From Shewanella sp. HN-41 (GTDB taxonomy: Bacteria > Pseudomonadota > Gammaproteobacteria > Enterobacterales > Shewanellaceae): 64,000 nucleotides of DNA. Positions within the stretch are counted from its first letter, which is position 1. The number at the start of each line of letters is the position of its first letter. Below are positions 55,916-64,000 of the stretch, piece by piece. The translations under genes and the position numbers were made by a program. The stretch is from positions 1 to 64,000 of the forward strand of contig NZ_AFOZ01000002.1 in assembly GCF_000217915.1 (NCBI RefSeq), read 5' to 3'. Under the pieces are notes generated by a model that ran no database searches, was not told where the DNA came from, and saw only the letters and a list, made by a program, of their open reading frames with translations.

Positions 55916-57280
55916 ATGACACTCCTAGAGCTAAAAGGCGTTAGCTTCAACTATGGTAGCCAGTTGCCGGCTGTACTGCAGGAGGTCAACTTAAGGATTG
56001 GCCCCGGCCAATGCCACTGTGTGAGCGGGCCTACGGGGTCTGGGAAGTCGAGTCTGTTAAACCTACTGGCGGGGGTGTTAAATCGCCCCCATGAAGGTGA
56101 AATCTGGCGTAAGCCTAAGCTAGTGACGGGGCTGGTGATGCAGGACCCGCAAATTCAACTCATTAGGCAGACCGTGGGGGCTGAGGTTGCCTTTGCGCTG
56201 GAAAATCTCAGCATTCCCACAGAGAAAATGCTACCTAAGGTGCAGCTTGCATTGCGACGGGTGGGGTTGTATTTGCGCCTCGATACCCCAGTGAATACGC
56301 TGTCACTCGGTCAGAAATATCGGCTAATGATTGCCGCCCAACTGGTGTGTGAGCCCCATTTACTGTTACTCGATGAGCCTTGGGCGCAACTAGACGATCA
56401 CGGCGTAAGCGAGCTTTTAAGCGTACTGCGCAATCTTATCCAAGAAGGGATGGCGCTGGTGTTGGTCGAGCATAATGCCTCCGCCTTCTCCGAAATTATT
56501 CAATATTACTGGCAGTTAGAGACGGGCAAGCTATCCGAGGGCATTTATACAGTGAAGGATACGCCGCCAGTTGAGACGCCCGTGTGGCACAGTCAGTTTA
56601 ATCACTTAGGTAAAGTGCTCGTCAGTGCCGAGGCCTTCGATTTTGGTTTCGATGGCAGTCCAGTGCTCTTTGCTTGTCCACGGGGATTTCAACTACGGGC
56701 GGGTGAAGTCGTGGCCTTAGTGGGGGATAATGGCTCAGGCAAAACCAGCCTATTAAAAACCATCGCTGGCGTGTTGTGTTTAAGGCAGCGATTACCCCTC
56801 AAAGTGCTAGGGCGAAGACCTAAGCTTGGGATCTATGGCGCCGAACTGGGGTTGCTGATGCAAAGGCCGAGTCGACAATTATTCGAGACCAGCGTGCTAG
56901 CCGAAATGCAGTTCAGTCTTAAGCGGTTTGCACTCCCCAAAGAGCGCGCGGCGCAGATGTTGGACGAGTTGCAGTTATCCGACTTAGCTGAATTGTCGCC
57001 CCATAAATTATCCTACGGCCAACAGCACTTGATTGCCTTAGCCTCATTAGCCTGTTTATGCCCTAAAGTGTTGCTACTTGATGATCCTTTAGCGGGAATG
57101 GACAAGTATTACCACGGCAAAGTATGGCATTTGCTGCAGCGTCTCAGTGCTCAGGGTACTGCTATCTTACTCACTAGCCATAGACACATTGAGCATAGGG
57201 CTGTGTCACGGCAACTTAGCCTACGTAATGGCCAATTGGCGGAAGACCCTGTGGGGATGGAGGCACGTTATGTGGGTTAG
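55916..57280 (+). CDS. ECF transporter ATPase, two ABC domains fused
   Basis: Energising subunit of an energy-coupling-factor importer, 454 aa, combining what are usually two separate proteins (EcfA1 and EcfA2). Domain one has Walker A GPTGSGKSSLL (about 40-50), signature LSLGQKYRL and Walker B LLLDEP. Domain two has GDNGSGKTSLL (about 271-281), signature LSYGQQHLI and Walker B LLLDDP. The second domain therefore has Asp where the catalytic Glu is usual. Q-loops VMQDPQIQLI and LLMQRPSRQLF match cobalt/ECF ATPases. Its end overlaps the T-component gene by 11 bases. Confidence 0.9.
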   Translation: MTLLELKGVSFNYGSQLPAVLQEVNLRIGPGQCHCVSGPTGSGKSSLLNLLAGVLNRPHEGEIWRKPKLVTGLVMQDPQIQLIRQTVGAEVAFALENLSIPTEKMLPKVQLALRRVGLYLRLDTPVNTLSLGQKYRLMIAAQLVCEPHLLLLDEPWAQLDDHGVSELLSVLRNLIQEGMALVLVEHNASAFSEIIQYYWQLETGKLSEGIYTVKDTPPVETPVWHSQFNHLGKVLVSAEAFDFGFDGSPVLFACPRGFQLRAGEVVALVGDNGSGKTSLLKTIAGVLCLRQRLPLKVLGRRPKLGIYGAELGLLMQRPSRQLFETSVLAEMQFSLKRFALPKERAAQMLDELQLSDLAELSPHKLSYGQQHLIALASLACLCPKVLLLDDPLAGMDKYYHGKVWHLLQRLSAQGTAILLTSHRHIEHRAVSRQLSLRNGQLAEDPVGMEARYVG

Positions 57281-57956
57281 CTGTCGCCGTTTGCGCCGGC
57301 GAACACGGGGGCATTGGAGTCACGAACGGCGTGAAACTATCATCTGCAGTTTGTCATTGCTATTCGCCTGTGTGCTCTCGGCCTGTGCTTTTGTATTACC
57401 GACATATTTACTCCTGCCACTCGCAGGGCTTAATGGGCTCTTAGTTATCCACGGTTTGCTGCGTCGTGGCAGTATTTTGGGAGTGCTAAAGCTAAGTTTA
57501 GTGCAACTGTGCATCACCCTGAGTCTGTACTTAATCTTCTATGGCATAGCGCATTTAGCTCAAGGCGCCGTAGTGGTTGCACGTATTGTTCTGGCCACCA
57601 TTCCCGGTTGGTGGCTTTGTATTACGGCGGCCCCCGAGCGCATTGGCGAAGTGTTAAGTGTGTTTTTACCGACCAAGTGGGCCTTTGTGGTCGCGGCTTC
57701 CTTAAGTTTATTGCCCTATATGGCCGATGAGATCCGCGAGATATATCACATCCAATGTCTGCGCGGGGCACATATTACCTCCAAGGCGTTGCGTAACCCT
57801 AAAAATTGGTCCGAATTGGTGTATTGCGTGTTGTTTCCCGTTTTGATCCAATTACTTAAATTATCTCGTCAAATGGCTATTGCGGCGCAGAGTCGTCATT
57901 TTGGCTTGAACCCACACCCAACCCATTGGCACTCACCGAGGGACAACAATGACTAA
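57270..57956 (+). CDS. ECF transporter transmembrane T component (EcfT/CbiQ family)
   Basis: From the ATG at 57270 (MWVSCRRLRRRTRG, with GGAGG six bases upstream) the protein is 228 aa with about five membrane helices. The cytoplasmic coupling region includes LVIHGLLRRGSI and, nearer the C-terminus, EIYHIQCLRGAHI. The latter resembles the A-R-G coupling motif of CbiQ/EcfT (here L-R-G-A). It overlaps the ATPase gene by 11 bases and the S-component gene by 8 bases (57949-57956), so translation is coupled. Confidence 0.85.
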   Translation: MWVSCRRLRRRTRGHWSHERRETIICSLSLLFACVLSACAFVLPTYLLLPLAGLNGLLVIHGLLRRGSILGVLKLSLVQLCITLSLYLIFYGIAHLAQGAVVVARIVLATIPGWWLCITAAPERIGEVLSVFLPTKWAFVVAASLSLLPYMADEIREIYHIQCLRGAHITSKALRNPKNWSELVYCVLFPVLIQLLKLSRQMAIAAQSRHFGLNPHPTHWHSPRDNND

Positions 57957-58491
57957 AAAGCTTCCCCTTAGCCTACAAGACTCGCTCTTTGTTGGTTTCT
58001 GCGCCACCTTGCTGGTGGCATTAACTGGCATGTTAAGGCTAAAACTCGGTATATCTGGGCACAGTATGTTTTTAATAAGCTTTTTTTATCTGATTTGCTA
58101 CGGGGTGTTGGGGCGCTTCGGTGGCATGACGGCCTGTGGCGCCATTGCTGGCCTTGTGGCTATGGCTTTGGGAGTCGGAAAAGGCGGGCCTATGATTCTG
58201 TTAAAGTTTGTTTTACCCGCCATAGCGATGGATCTCGTTGCCTTACTCTTGCCTCTCACTATGAGCCTGCATTGGCGCTGCGTGATCTTAGGCATTGCGG
58301 GTTGCATCGCCTGGGCGGGTAAAGTGGCGCTGACTAATATGTTGGCGGGCATGGCGCTGGATATCGTGGTGATTCAATGGGGTATGAGCGTATTAAAAGG
58401 CGGATTCTTCGCCACCTTGGGTGCCTTGCTTGTGCCGCCCGTACTGACTCGACTAAAGGCCCACGACCTGTTGCACAGAGACAAATTTTAG
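57949..58491 (+). CDS. ECF transporter substrate-binding S component, unknown specificity
   Basis: A 180-aa hydrophobic protein with about six membrane helices and short loops, the size and layout of ECF S components. Segments such as LGRFGGMTACGAIAGLVAMAL, MILLKFVLPAIAMDLVALLL and WAGKVALTNMLAG are seen. I do not match it to a named S family (BioY, ThiT, RibU, CbiM and QueT motifs are not evident). Specificity must be set by this gene and the receptor. Confidence 0.78.
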   Translation: MTKKLPLSLQDSLFVGFCATLLVALTGMLRLKLGISGHSMFLISFFYLICYGVLGRFGGMTACGAIAGLVAMALGVGKGGPMILLKFVLPAIAMDLVALLLPLTMSLHWRCVILGIAGCIAWAGKVALTNMLAGMALDIVVIQWGMSVLKGGFFATLGALLVPPVLTRLKAHDLLHRDKF

Positions 58492-58507
58492 AACCCTAGG
58501 AATTCAG

Positions 58508-59245
58508 ATGAAAAATTGGCTGATTTGTATCGACGATACCGATGATATTGGCACTAAGGGCACGGGGGAAATTGCCGAGGAAATCGCGCTCCTCCTCGCG
58601 AATATTTCGGGCGGTAAGGCTTCCTTCGTGACGCGGCACCAATTATTTGTGCACCCCGATATTCCTTACACATCCCATAATAGTGCCATGTGTTTTGCAC
58701 TGCGTTCGCCATTGACTCGGGCCGAGATCCACCAATATGCCGTTGCCCATTTAATTGCTGAGTCGGCGCCTAAGGCTGATCCTGGCCTCGCCATACTCGA
58801 TTTAGGATCCCAATACGATGCAACGGCCCTAATGGATTTTGGTCGTAGAGCAAAAACCGAGGTGCTCACTAAGCTTGCAGCCTATGAATTAGCCGAACAA
58901 CTTAATATCCAGTTAACTGAACATGGCGGCACAGGCCAAGGTGTTATTGGTGCGCTAGCGGGATTAGGGCTGCGTTTGATGGGTAGCGATGGCCGGGTAA
59001 AAGGACAAATTAAGCTTGGCCAGTTTGAAGATGTTGCACTCGAACTCAGTGTTGCCGATATCCTCGAGCAGACGGGGCTCGATGCTGTGATGAGCACAGA
59101 GCGGCATCTTCTCGCGGCGGATGATCGAGTCTTGCTTAAGGGTAAAGTGAAAGCCGTTTACCTTGGGCATCAGTTTGTACTGTTAGTCGATAGAGAAGCC
59201 CAAACATGGCGTAATGCGGGTAAGCGAGCATTACAGGCATATTAG
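58508..59245 (+). CDS. TiaS-like DDTD-motif protein, unknown function
   Basis: A 245-aa protein whose start MKNWLICIDDTDDIGTKGTG carries the DDTD motif of archaeal tRNA(Ile2) agmatidine synthetase TiaS, in which it forms part of the nucleotide-binding kinase-like domain. Later segments are HPDIPYTSHNSAMCFAL, GGTGQGVIGALAGLGLR (glycine-rich, about 138-154) and a C-terminal VLLKGKVKAVYLGHQFVLLVD beta domain. TiaS's agmatine and RNA-binding zinc parts seem absent. It follows the S component by 16 bases. Inference: it could phosphorylate or otherwise modify the imported compound. Confidence 0.72.
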   Translation: MKNWLICIDDTDDIGTKGTGEIAEEIALLLANISGGKASFVTRHQLFVHPDIPYTSHNSAMCFALRSPLTRAEIHQYAVAHLIAESAPKADPGLAILDLGSQYDATALMDFGRRAKTEVLTKLAAYELAEQLNIQLTEHGGTGQGVIGALAGLGLRLMGSDGRVKGQIKLGQFEDVALELSVADILEQTGLDAVMSTERHLLAADDRVLLKGKVKAVYLGHQFVLLVDREAQTWRNAGKRALQAY

Positions 59246-59257
59246 ATTGAGGTTTAA

Positions 59258-59494
59258 ATGGATCCTATATTGGCCGAAAAAGCATTTAAATTCATCGATA
59301 GTCGCTGGATTTTCCGGACGGGATTGGGTCAGTATTCAGCGGCGAGGCGAGTAGCACAGCGGTGCACAGGTTTTGTCCCCGATGATGAAGATGAGCAAGT
59401 TGATGACGAGCTTCGCTCCTGTTACAACTGTCAGTATCGGCGCTGGCTGGTCGAGAGTTTTGAATGCCTACTACTAAAAAAGCAGCATTATTAG
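59258..59494 (+). CDS. Small cysteine-containing protein, unknown function
   Basis: A 78-aa soluble protein 12 bases after the TiaS-like gene and probably the last of the operon. It has an aromatic N-terminal part (FIDSRWIFRTGLGQY), an acidic stretch (VPDDEDEQVDDE) and four cysteines: one in AQRCTGF, a pair in CYNCQYRRW, one in FECLL. The four could bind zinc or an iron-sulfur cluster. I do not recognise a family. Being tightly linked, it is likely to act on the same substrate as the TiaS-like protein. Confidence 0.72.
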   Translation: MDPILAEKAFKFIDSRWIFRTGLGQYSAARRVAQRCTGFVPDDEDEQVDDELRSCYNCQYRRWLVESFECLLLKKQHY

Positions 59495-59711
59495 ATGATT
59501 AGCAAAATTTTGTGCGATAGCTCCTCTTTTGACTTGGCAGCTAGATGTTCTTCTCGGCTTGTAACACCGTGTATGGTGATTTTGCCATCCTCAGCATAGA
59601 ATGCCAATGGACTGTTCTATACTACCAAGAGTAAGACACGCTTAACTGCTCTGATGTTGTTTGGTTCAATTATGGTTTCCTATTAAGTTAGTTATCCTTG
59701 GGGTTGCAGAT

Positions 59712-59978
59712 ATGAGTGAGCCAACTGAATCAGTTGACCTTATCAAATTGCCAGTGTCGCAATTGACATTAGGCATGTTTGTCAGTGCTATAGATAAAAG
59801 TGATAAGGGTCAACTTGCTATTGCCAATGCTGGGCAAATAAAGCACAAGGATGCGATTTTAAAACTTGCTAGAAGTGGTATCAAATTCGTTTGGGTCGAT
59901 ACGGGGCGCTCGGCGGATCACTGTGTTTTTGGGAAGAAAACTAGTAATGATGCCTCTGCAGGCAACAAAAAAACCTAA
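59712..59978 (+). CDS. DUF3391 domain, N-terminal part of a split HD-GYP protein
   Basis: From the ATG at 59712 (MSEPTESVDLIKLPVSQLTL) 88 residues match the DUF3391 domain that normally precedes an HD-GYP domain in one polypeptide. The frame stops at TAA 59976-59978, which overlaps the next ATG (TAATG). The break follows an A7 run (59967-59973). One more A would join the frames as GNKKNLMTREKQQ and give about 396 aa, the usual family length. Sequence error, true split with translational coupling, or -1 slippage on the A7 run are possible. Confidence 0.75.
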   Translation: MSEPTESVDLIKLPVSQLTLGMFVSAIDKSDKGQLAIANAGQIKHKDAILKLARSGIKFVWVDTGRSADHCVFGKKTSNDASAGNKKT

Positions 59979-60901
59979 TGACCCGTGAGAAGCAACAAGA
60001 GCAAGCCCAAATTATTCTCACCGAAGCGAAGGATCTTATTCGTAAAGTGTTATCCGAAACCTTCGAAGGCAAAGCCATCGAAGTTACGCCCTTCGAAGCG
60101 TTAGCCGATAGCATGATAGAGTCTGTCATGTTAGATGCAGATGCGCTTAAGTGTATGTCTGCGCTCCGTTCAAAAGATGCCTATCTACTCGAACATTCAG
60201 TGAATGTCGCCTTTTTGCTAGTCACCTTCGGTAAATATCTAAATCTTGACCGTGCTATGCTGCAGGATATGGCTGTAGGTGGTATTTTGCATGATATTGG
60301 CAAGATTAAAGTCGACAATAAAGTGCTGCACAAACCGGGCAAACTGACACCGGAAGAATTTGAGCATATGAAGCTTCATCAAGTGTATGCGATTGAAATT
60401 ATTAGAGAAACTAATGGGTTGTCACAGATCAGTAAAGATATCTGCTTAATGCACCACGAAAAGTTAGATGGTCGCGGTTACCCAAAGGGGCTGAAGGGTG
60501 ATGAAATTCCCCTCCATGGTCGCATGAGCTGCATCGTCGATATCTTCGATGCCTTGACGGCGACACGTTGTTACAAAGAGGCCATGAGTCCAGCCGCCGC
60601 CTTTAGAATTTTACTCAGTTTGACGCCATTTCACTTAGATCAACAATTGGTCTACGAGTTTATTCGTTGTATCGGTATTTACCCTGTGGGCTCCTTAGTT
60701 GAATTATCGGACGGCCGAATTGGTATTGTCTGGGCTTCGAAGGACAGAGATGCACTGCATCCGATCGTGAAGTGTTTTTATTCTTTAAAAGTAAAACGTT
60801 ACACCGATGTCGCTATGGTAGATTTATTAAAATCTGAGCTGTATATCGAGCGTGGCATATCACCAGGTTCATTGGATATCGATCCAACGCCTTTCTATTA
60901 A
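59978..60901 (+). CDS. HD-GYP domain cyclic-di-GMP phosphodiesterase
   Basis: This 307-aa frame holds a complete HD-GYP domain. The metal-binding HDIGK (about 105) and the signature HHEKLDGRGYPKGL (about 158), followed by IVDIFDALTATRCYKEAMS, are intact. It should therefore hydrolyse cyclic-di-GMP. In relatives it is fused to DUF3391, encoded just upstream in the -1-related frame. The C-terminal extension (from about 225) is typical of this group. It is not linked to the preceding uptake operon (218-base gap with no terminator I can identify). Confidence 0.85.
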   Translation: MTREKQQEQAQIILTEAKDLIRKVLSETFEGKAIEVTPFEALADSMIESVMLDADALKCMSALRSKDAYLLEHSVNVAFLLVTFGKYLNLDRAMLQDMAVGGILHDIGKIKVDNKVLHKPGKLTPEEFEHMKLHQVYAIEIIRETNGLSQISKDICLMHHEKLDGRGYPKGLKGDEIPLHGRMSCIVDIFDALTATRCYKEAMSPAAAFRILLSLTPFHLDQQLVYEFIRCIGIYPVGSLVELSDGRIGIVWASKDRDALHPIVKCFYSLKVKRYTDVAMVDLLKSELYIERGISPGSLDIDPTPFY

Positions 60902-61013
60902 TCCTCAAATTCTGTCCCTAACGCCAGTCATCTGAATGGATGGCTGGTGTGAACGATTGCAGAGCCTGCGCTAAAAACCGTAAACTGACTGTCTTCTCCG
61001 GTCTGGCAATGCG

Positions 61014-61649
61014 ATGAACTGTGCAATGAAATCCCTATTTCCTATTTTTATCATTCTTTTATCTTTGGCTTTATTAATCCCTGGGGTGACTCAACCTATT
61101 TTGAGTATCAGCGGCAGTATCGATAAGGCCAAGCTGACCGAGCAGGGCATAGAGCAAGTTGCCCAACATTTCGATGAAGACTCGGGGCGCGACAGTGCTC
61201 GCGGTATGCTGAGTATGGTCAGTGGCTTACTTGGGCTCAATAGCCTTAAGGGCGAAGTCGAAGTGCTGCAGAAGACCCGCAGTATTTGGGGGACGGTAAC
61301 CGAACTTTATCACTCAGGAAATGGACTCGTCGCGGGCTTAATCATGTTATTCAGTGTGGTGGTGCCTGCCTTGAAATTGAGTTTAATGCTGGCACAGCAA
61401 TGTGTTAGCTCTATTGGCCTGAAACTGAGGATTAATGCCTTCGTCAACGTACTCGCTAAGTGGTCGATGGCCGACGTGTTCGTGGTGGCGCTGATCATCA
61501 CCTTTATGGCAGGGAACGCCTCAGGTGGTATGGGGGAAATGTTGCAAACCCAAGCGCAATTTGAAAACGGTTTTTACTTCTTCACCGCTTACTGCATTTT
61601 ATCGATTTTGAGTGGTTTTTTAGTGCGTCGTCCAACGCCAATTTTGTAG
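61014..61649 (+). CDS. PqiA-family inner-membrane protein
   Basis: A 211-aa protein with an N-terminal membrane segment (about 5-25), a periplasmic loop and three further segments. KWSMADVFVVALIITFMAG (about 143-161) is the recognisable core of the paraquat-inducible protein A family. Classical PqiA has two such domains and zinc-ribbon cysteines; here there is one domain and no zinc ribbon. A start at 61014 or the ATG at 61026 (MKSLFPIF) is possible. PqiA proteins go with lipid-transport MCE proteins, but none is next to it here. Confidence 0.75.
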   Translation: MNCAMKSLFPIFIILLSLALLIPGVTQPILSISGSIDKAKLTEQGIEQVAQHFDEDSGRDSARGMLSMVSGLLGLNSLKGEVEVLQKTRSIWGTVTELYHSGNGLVAGLIMLFSVVVPALKLSLMLAQQCVSSIGLKLRINAFVNVLAKWSMADVFVVALIITFMAGNASGGMGEMLQTQAQFENGFYFFTAYCILSILSGFLVRRPTPIL

Positions 61650-61663
61650 CGAGTTTATAAGGT

Positions 61664-61691
61664 ATCCCGACCTTAGCGATAAGGTCGGGAT
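61664..61691. terminator. Hairpin between convergent PqiA-like and DUF3240 genes
   Basis: A perfect 12-bp GC-rich stem (61664-61675 with 61680-61691) with a tetraloop. No U-tract on either strand, but its strength and position suggest shared termination. Confidence 0.55.
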
Positions 61692-61715
61692 GCCGAGATT
61701 TAACCGCGTAGCGAG

Positions 61716-62021
61716 TTAGGACAGAGTACCATTTTGGTAGATGGGCATAATCCAATAGCGACAGGGATTATGTTTGCAGACCAAAGCCAGTGCGGCGAGC
61801 AGCGCCGCTTGCTGCGCAGCGGGGTGCATGATCTCGAATTTGCAAAACTCCCGATAACCTTCCACTTGTTCCTTGATATTAAAATGGCTGTGTTCGCGGC
61901 TAAAACCACAAATATTCCCTAGGCTAAAACCCGACAGAAACTCCAGCTCTATCAAGGTATCGACTATGTCGTCCTTAATATCATTTTGGGCGATCAGGAC
62001 TAACAGTTGTTCTGTGCTCAT
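61716..62021 (-). CDS. DUF3240 family protein linked to metal efflux
   Basis: A 101-aa soluble protein, DUF3240 (PF11582), with a PII-like ferredoxin fold expected from family knowledge. Segments: LLVLIAQNDIKDDIVDTLIE at the start and GFSLGNICGFSREHSHFNIKEQVEG in the middle. Two His and two Cys could bind metal. Its start overlaps the stop of the RND pump gene by four bases (62018-62021), so the two are translationally coupled. It typically accompanies CusA/CzcA pumps and may sense or modulate metal export. Confidence 0.88.
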   Translation of the reverse strand: MSTEQLLVLIAQNDIKDDIVDTLIELEFLSGFSLGNICGFSREHSHFNIKEQVEGYREFCKFEIMHPAAQQAALLAALALVCKHNPCRYWIMPIYQNGTLS

Positions 62022-64000
62022 TTACGCTTCTCCAGCCAAAAATACAGAATTGGCAGTAAATACAGTGTGGTAATAGTTGAAGTGAGCAGACCGCCAATCA
62101 CCACAATCGCTAAGGGTTTTTGAATTTCTGCCCCAGGACCCGAGGCAAATACCAGCGGGATCAGGCCAAACATGGCCGTCGTCGCCGTCATCAAAATAGG
62201 GCGTAAACGCCGCGCGGCACCCTGTTCCACCCGTTCGTGCAGGTTGCTGAACATGTGCTTGGTTTGTTCGTAATAGCTGACCATCACCACGCCATTGAGC
62301 ACGGCAACCCCGAGCAGGGCGATAAAGCCAACCGAGGCGGGCACTGACAAATATTCCCCCGATAAATACAGACTAACGATCCCGCCCATCATCGCGAAGG
62401 GAACGTTGGCGAGGATTAAGCCCGCTTTGGCAAGCGAGCCAAATGTCGTGAATAAAATCAAAGTGATCAGTGCGATAGCTATTGGGATCACTAGTAGTAA
62501 ATTGCTGGTGGCCCGCTGTTGGTTTTCAAACTCGCCACCAAAACTCACGCTATAGCCGCTCGGGAGTTTAATTTCCTGCACGATTTTTGCGTTGAGCTCT
62601 TCTACAAAACTCACGATATCGCGCCCCTGTACGTTAGTGGTGATCACTGAAAAGCGATTCCCTTGCTCACGTTCGATAAGAATGGGACCTTGCTTATAGC
62701 TTAAGGTGGCGACATCACTCAGGCGTTTTAAGGAGTGATCTGGCATCACCAATAGCTGATTTTTAAGTTCATTGATATTGCTTAAGTGGCTCTGATTGTT
62801 AGTTATCAGCACGGGCGTGCGTTTCTTACCCTGTAACACTTCGGTCACTATCACGCCTTCGAGCTGGCTCTTTAGGTAGCGAGCAAACTCTATGGTGCTC
62901 ATGCCAAAGCCGCGGGCGAGCTCGTTATCTAAGGTGAGATTGATAAAAGGGCTGCCTTCGATCATCGCCATTTTCACATCGACGCTGCCGCTGGTGGCAT
63001 TAACCAGCTGTTGGATCTGGCCAGTGAGCTGGCCTAAGGTGTCGATATCGTTACCAAAGACCTTGATCGCCACATCGCCAATGCTGCCGGTGAGCATTTC
63101 AGACACGCGCATTTGTATCGGTTGAGTAAAGTTAAAATTAACGCCGGGATAGTCCAATAACACTGTGCGGATCGCATCGATAAGCGCTTCTTTATTTGCA
63201 AAGCGCCATTCGCTGCGGGGCAAAAGTTCTAAGAACACATCGGTTTCATTGAGTCCCATGGGATCTAAGCCGATTTCATCCGCGCCAGTACGCGCCACCA
63301 TCTGCCTTATTTCAGGTACTTTAGCGAGCAAGGTTTGCTGAATTTGCTTGTCGATGGCAATCGAAGCCTCGAGCGAAATCGACGGAGACTTCTCCAACTG
63401 CAGGATAATGTCGCCCTCATCTAAGGTCGGCATAAAGGTTTTTCCCACTAACCCGAACAAGCCTAAGCTGACGATAAGCAAACTAAAGGCGATCACCATA
63501 AAGCGTTTTTGATGACTAAAAGCCCCCTTAAGGCTGCCCAGATAAAGCTGTTTAAGCTTTTCAATCGCCTTAGGTTCCTTGGCGGCCTTCTCGTTGACGA
63601 GGTAAGAGGCAATAACCGGAATAACAGTTAACGACAACACCAGCGCCGACAGCATGGCAAACACGATAGTGACCGCAACTGGGGTAAAGAGTTTGCCTTC
63701 GAGCCCGCTTAAGGTCAGTAAGGGCGAGAACACTATCATGACGATCACTGTGCCCGACACCACGGGGATAGCAACGTCTTTAGTCGCACGAAAAATCAAA
63801 TGCAGCCGCGGTAATCTCTGCTTAGTGGCGATAAGATTCACCATGTTTTCGACCACGACCACGGATGAATCCACTAACATGCCTATGGCGATAACTAGCC
63901 CGCCTAGGCTCATTAAGTTCGCAGAAAGATTGAAGTAATCCATCATCAAAAATGTCATCAACGCGGCGAGTGGCAGCGAGAGTGATACGACTAATGCGGC
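62018..64000 (-). CDS. CusA/CzcA heavy-metal efflux RND pump (5' end outside window)
   Basis: Inner-membrane RND transporter, C-terminal 661 codons present; the reading frame is open to the edge of the window, so about a third is missing. The fourth membrane helix reads AIGMLVDSSVVVVEN, in which Asp and Glu form the proton relay typical of heavy-metal pumps. Porter-domain segments include SISLEASIAIDKQI and ADEIGLDPMGLNETDVFLEL. The C-terminal half has the expected helices (GFIALLGVAVLNGVVMVSYY, LRPILMTATTAMFGLIPLVF). Substrate group (Cu/Ag versus Co/Zn/Cd) cannot be fixed, as key residues lie partly outside. DUF3240 follows in the same operon. Confidence 0.92.
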   Translation of the reverse strand, partial: AALVVSLSLPLAALMTFLMMDYFNLSANLMSLGGLVIAIGMLVDSSVVVVENMVNLIATKQRLPRLHLIFRATKDVAIPVVSGTVIVMIVFSPLLTLSGLEGKLFTPVAVTIVFAMLSALVLSLTVIPVIASYLVNEKAAKEPKAIEKLKQLYLGSLKGAFSHQKRFMVIAFSLLIVSLGLFGLVGKTFMPTLDEGDIILQLEKSPSISLEASIAIDKQIQQTLLAKVPEIRQMVARTGADEIGLDPMGLNETDVFLELLPRSEWRFANKEALIDAIRTVLLDYPGVNFNFTQPIQMRVSEMLTGSIGDVAIKVFGNDIDTLGQLTGQIQQLVNATSGSVDVKMAMIEGSPFINLTLDNELARGFGMSTIEFARYLKSQLEGVIVTEVLQGKKRTPVLITNNQSHLSNINELKNQLLVMPDHSLKRLSDVATLSYKQGPILIEREQGNRFSVITTNVQGRDIVSFVEELNAKIVQEIKLPSGYSVSFGGEFENQQRATSNLLLVIPIAIALITLILFTTFGSLAKAGLILANVPFAMMGGIVSLYLSGEYLSVPASVGFIALLGVAVLNGVVMVSYYEQTKHMFSNLHERVEQGAARRLRPILMTATTAMFGLIPLVFASGPGAEIQKPLAIVVIGGLLTSTITTLYLLPILYFWLEKRK

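Overview
The window looks like a piece of a Shewanella-type gammaproteobacterial chromosome of moderate GC content. The evidence is gene content and order: a polA / Spot 42 / engB / CsrC-like RNA / yihI / hemN series that matches the classical E. coli neighbourhood, a cytochrome c4 gene, a single-Kdo style waaA + kdkA pair, TupABC with a MobB-MoeA fusion, and a RyhB gene. Almost everything is core or core-adjacent. I see no prophage, integron, CRISPR array or complete insertion sequence. The species cannot be fixed from the sequence alone.

Layout. 1-75: the last bases of a 5S rRNA and a terminator. 275-5569: a membrane-bound, motif-degenerate GGDEF-EAL protein, an alpha/beta hydrolase and a DUF885 lipoprotein. 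5774-10616: adenosine deaminase, a MITE-like repeat, hemN, a frameshifted DUF2489 gene, yihI and a methyltransferase. 10713-16919: a CsrB/CsrC-type RNA with 14 GGA triplets, cytochrome c4, engB, Spot 42 and polA. 17306-22485: elbB, glpEG, tdh-kbl and a TetR regulator. 22669-39550: a large cell-envelope region (waaA, kdkA, heptosyltransferase-like GT9, two paralogous GT4 enzymes, a CDP-glycerol module with a LicD protein, coaD, a Wzi-like porin, UDP-glucuronate synthesis and epimerisation, and an ArnC/ArnT-like GT2-TVP38-GT39 set), ending with mutM. 39585-49578: molybdenum/tungsten cofactor genes (moaA, mobB-moeA, mobA), the tungstate ABC transporter tupABC, and a divergent sigma-54 response regulator plus histidine kinase. 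49592-53431: RyhB with a Fur box, a GNAT protein, yhhQ, a periplasmic binding protein and menF. 53833-59494: a six-gene uptake operon (TonB-dependent receptor, fused double ATPase, ECF T and S components, a TiaS-like DDTD protein and a small cysteine protein). 59712-64000: a split DUF3391/HD-GYP gene, a PqiA-like protein, DUF3240 and a truncated heavy-metal RND pump.

Three points stand out. First, three global regulatory RNAs (Spot 42, CsrB/C-like, RyhB) lie within 40 kb, each recognisable from conserved sequence and its own terminator. Second, the 53833-59494 operon couples an outer-membrane receptor and a whole ECF importer to a TiaS-like nucleotide-dependent enzyme and a cysteine protein. 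Its substrate is not evident, and it is the best candidate here for an undescribed system. Third, four genes (DUF2489, a GT4, TVP38 and DUF3391-HD-GYP) are each broken by exactly one base in a short A or T run. Each is restored to normal family length by a one-base change, so this is probably a sequence-quality problem, although real slippage is possible.
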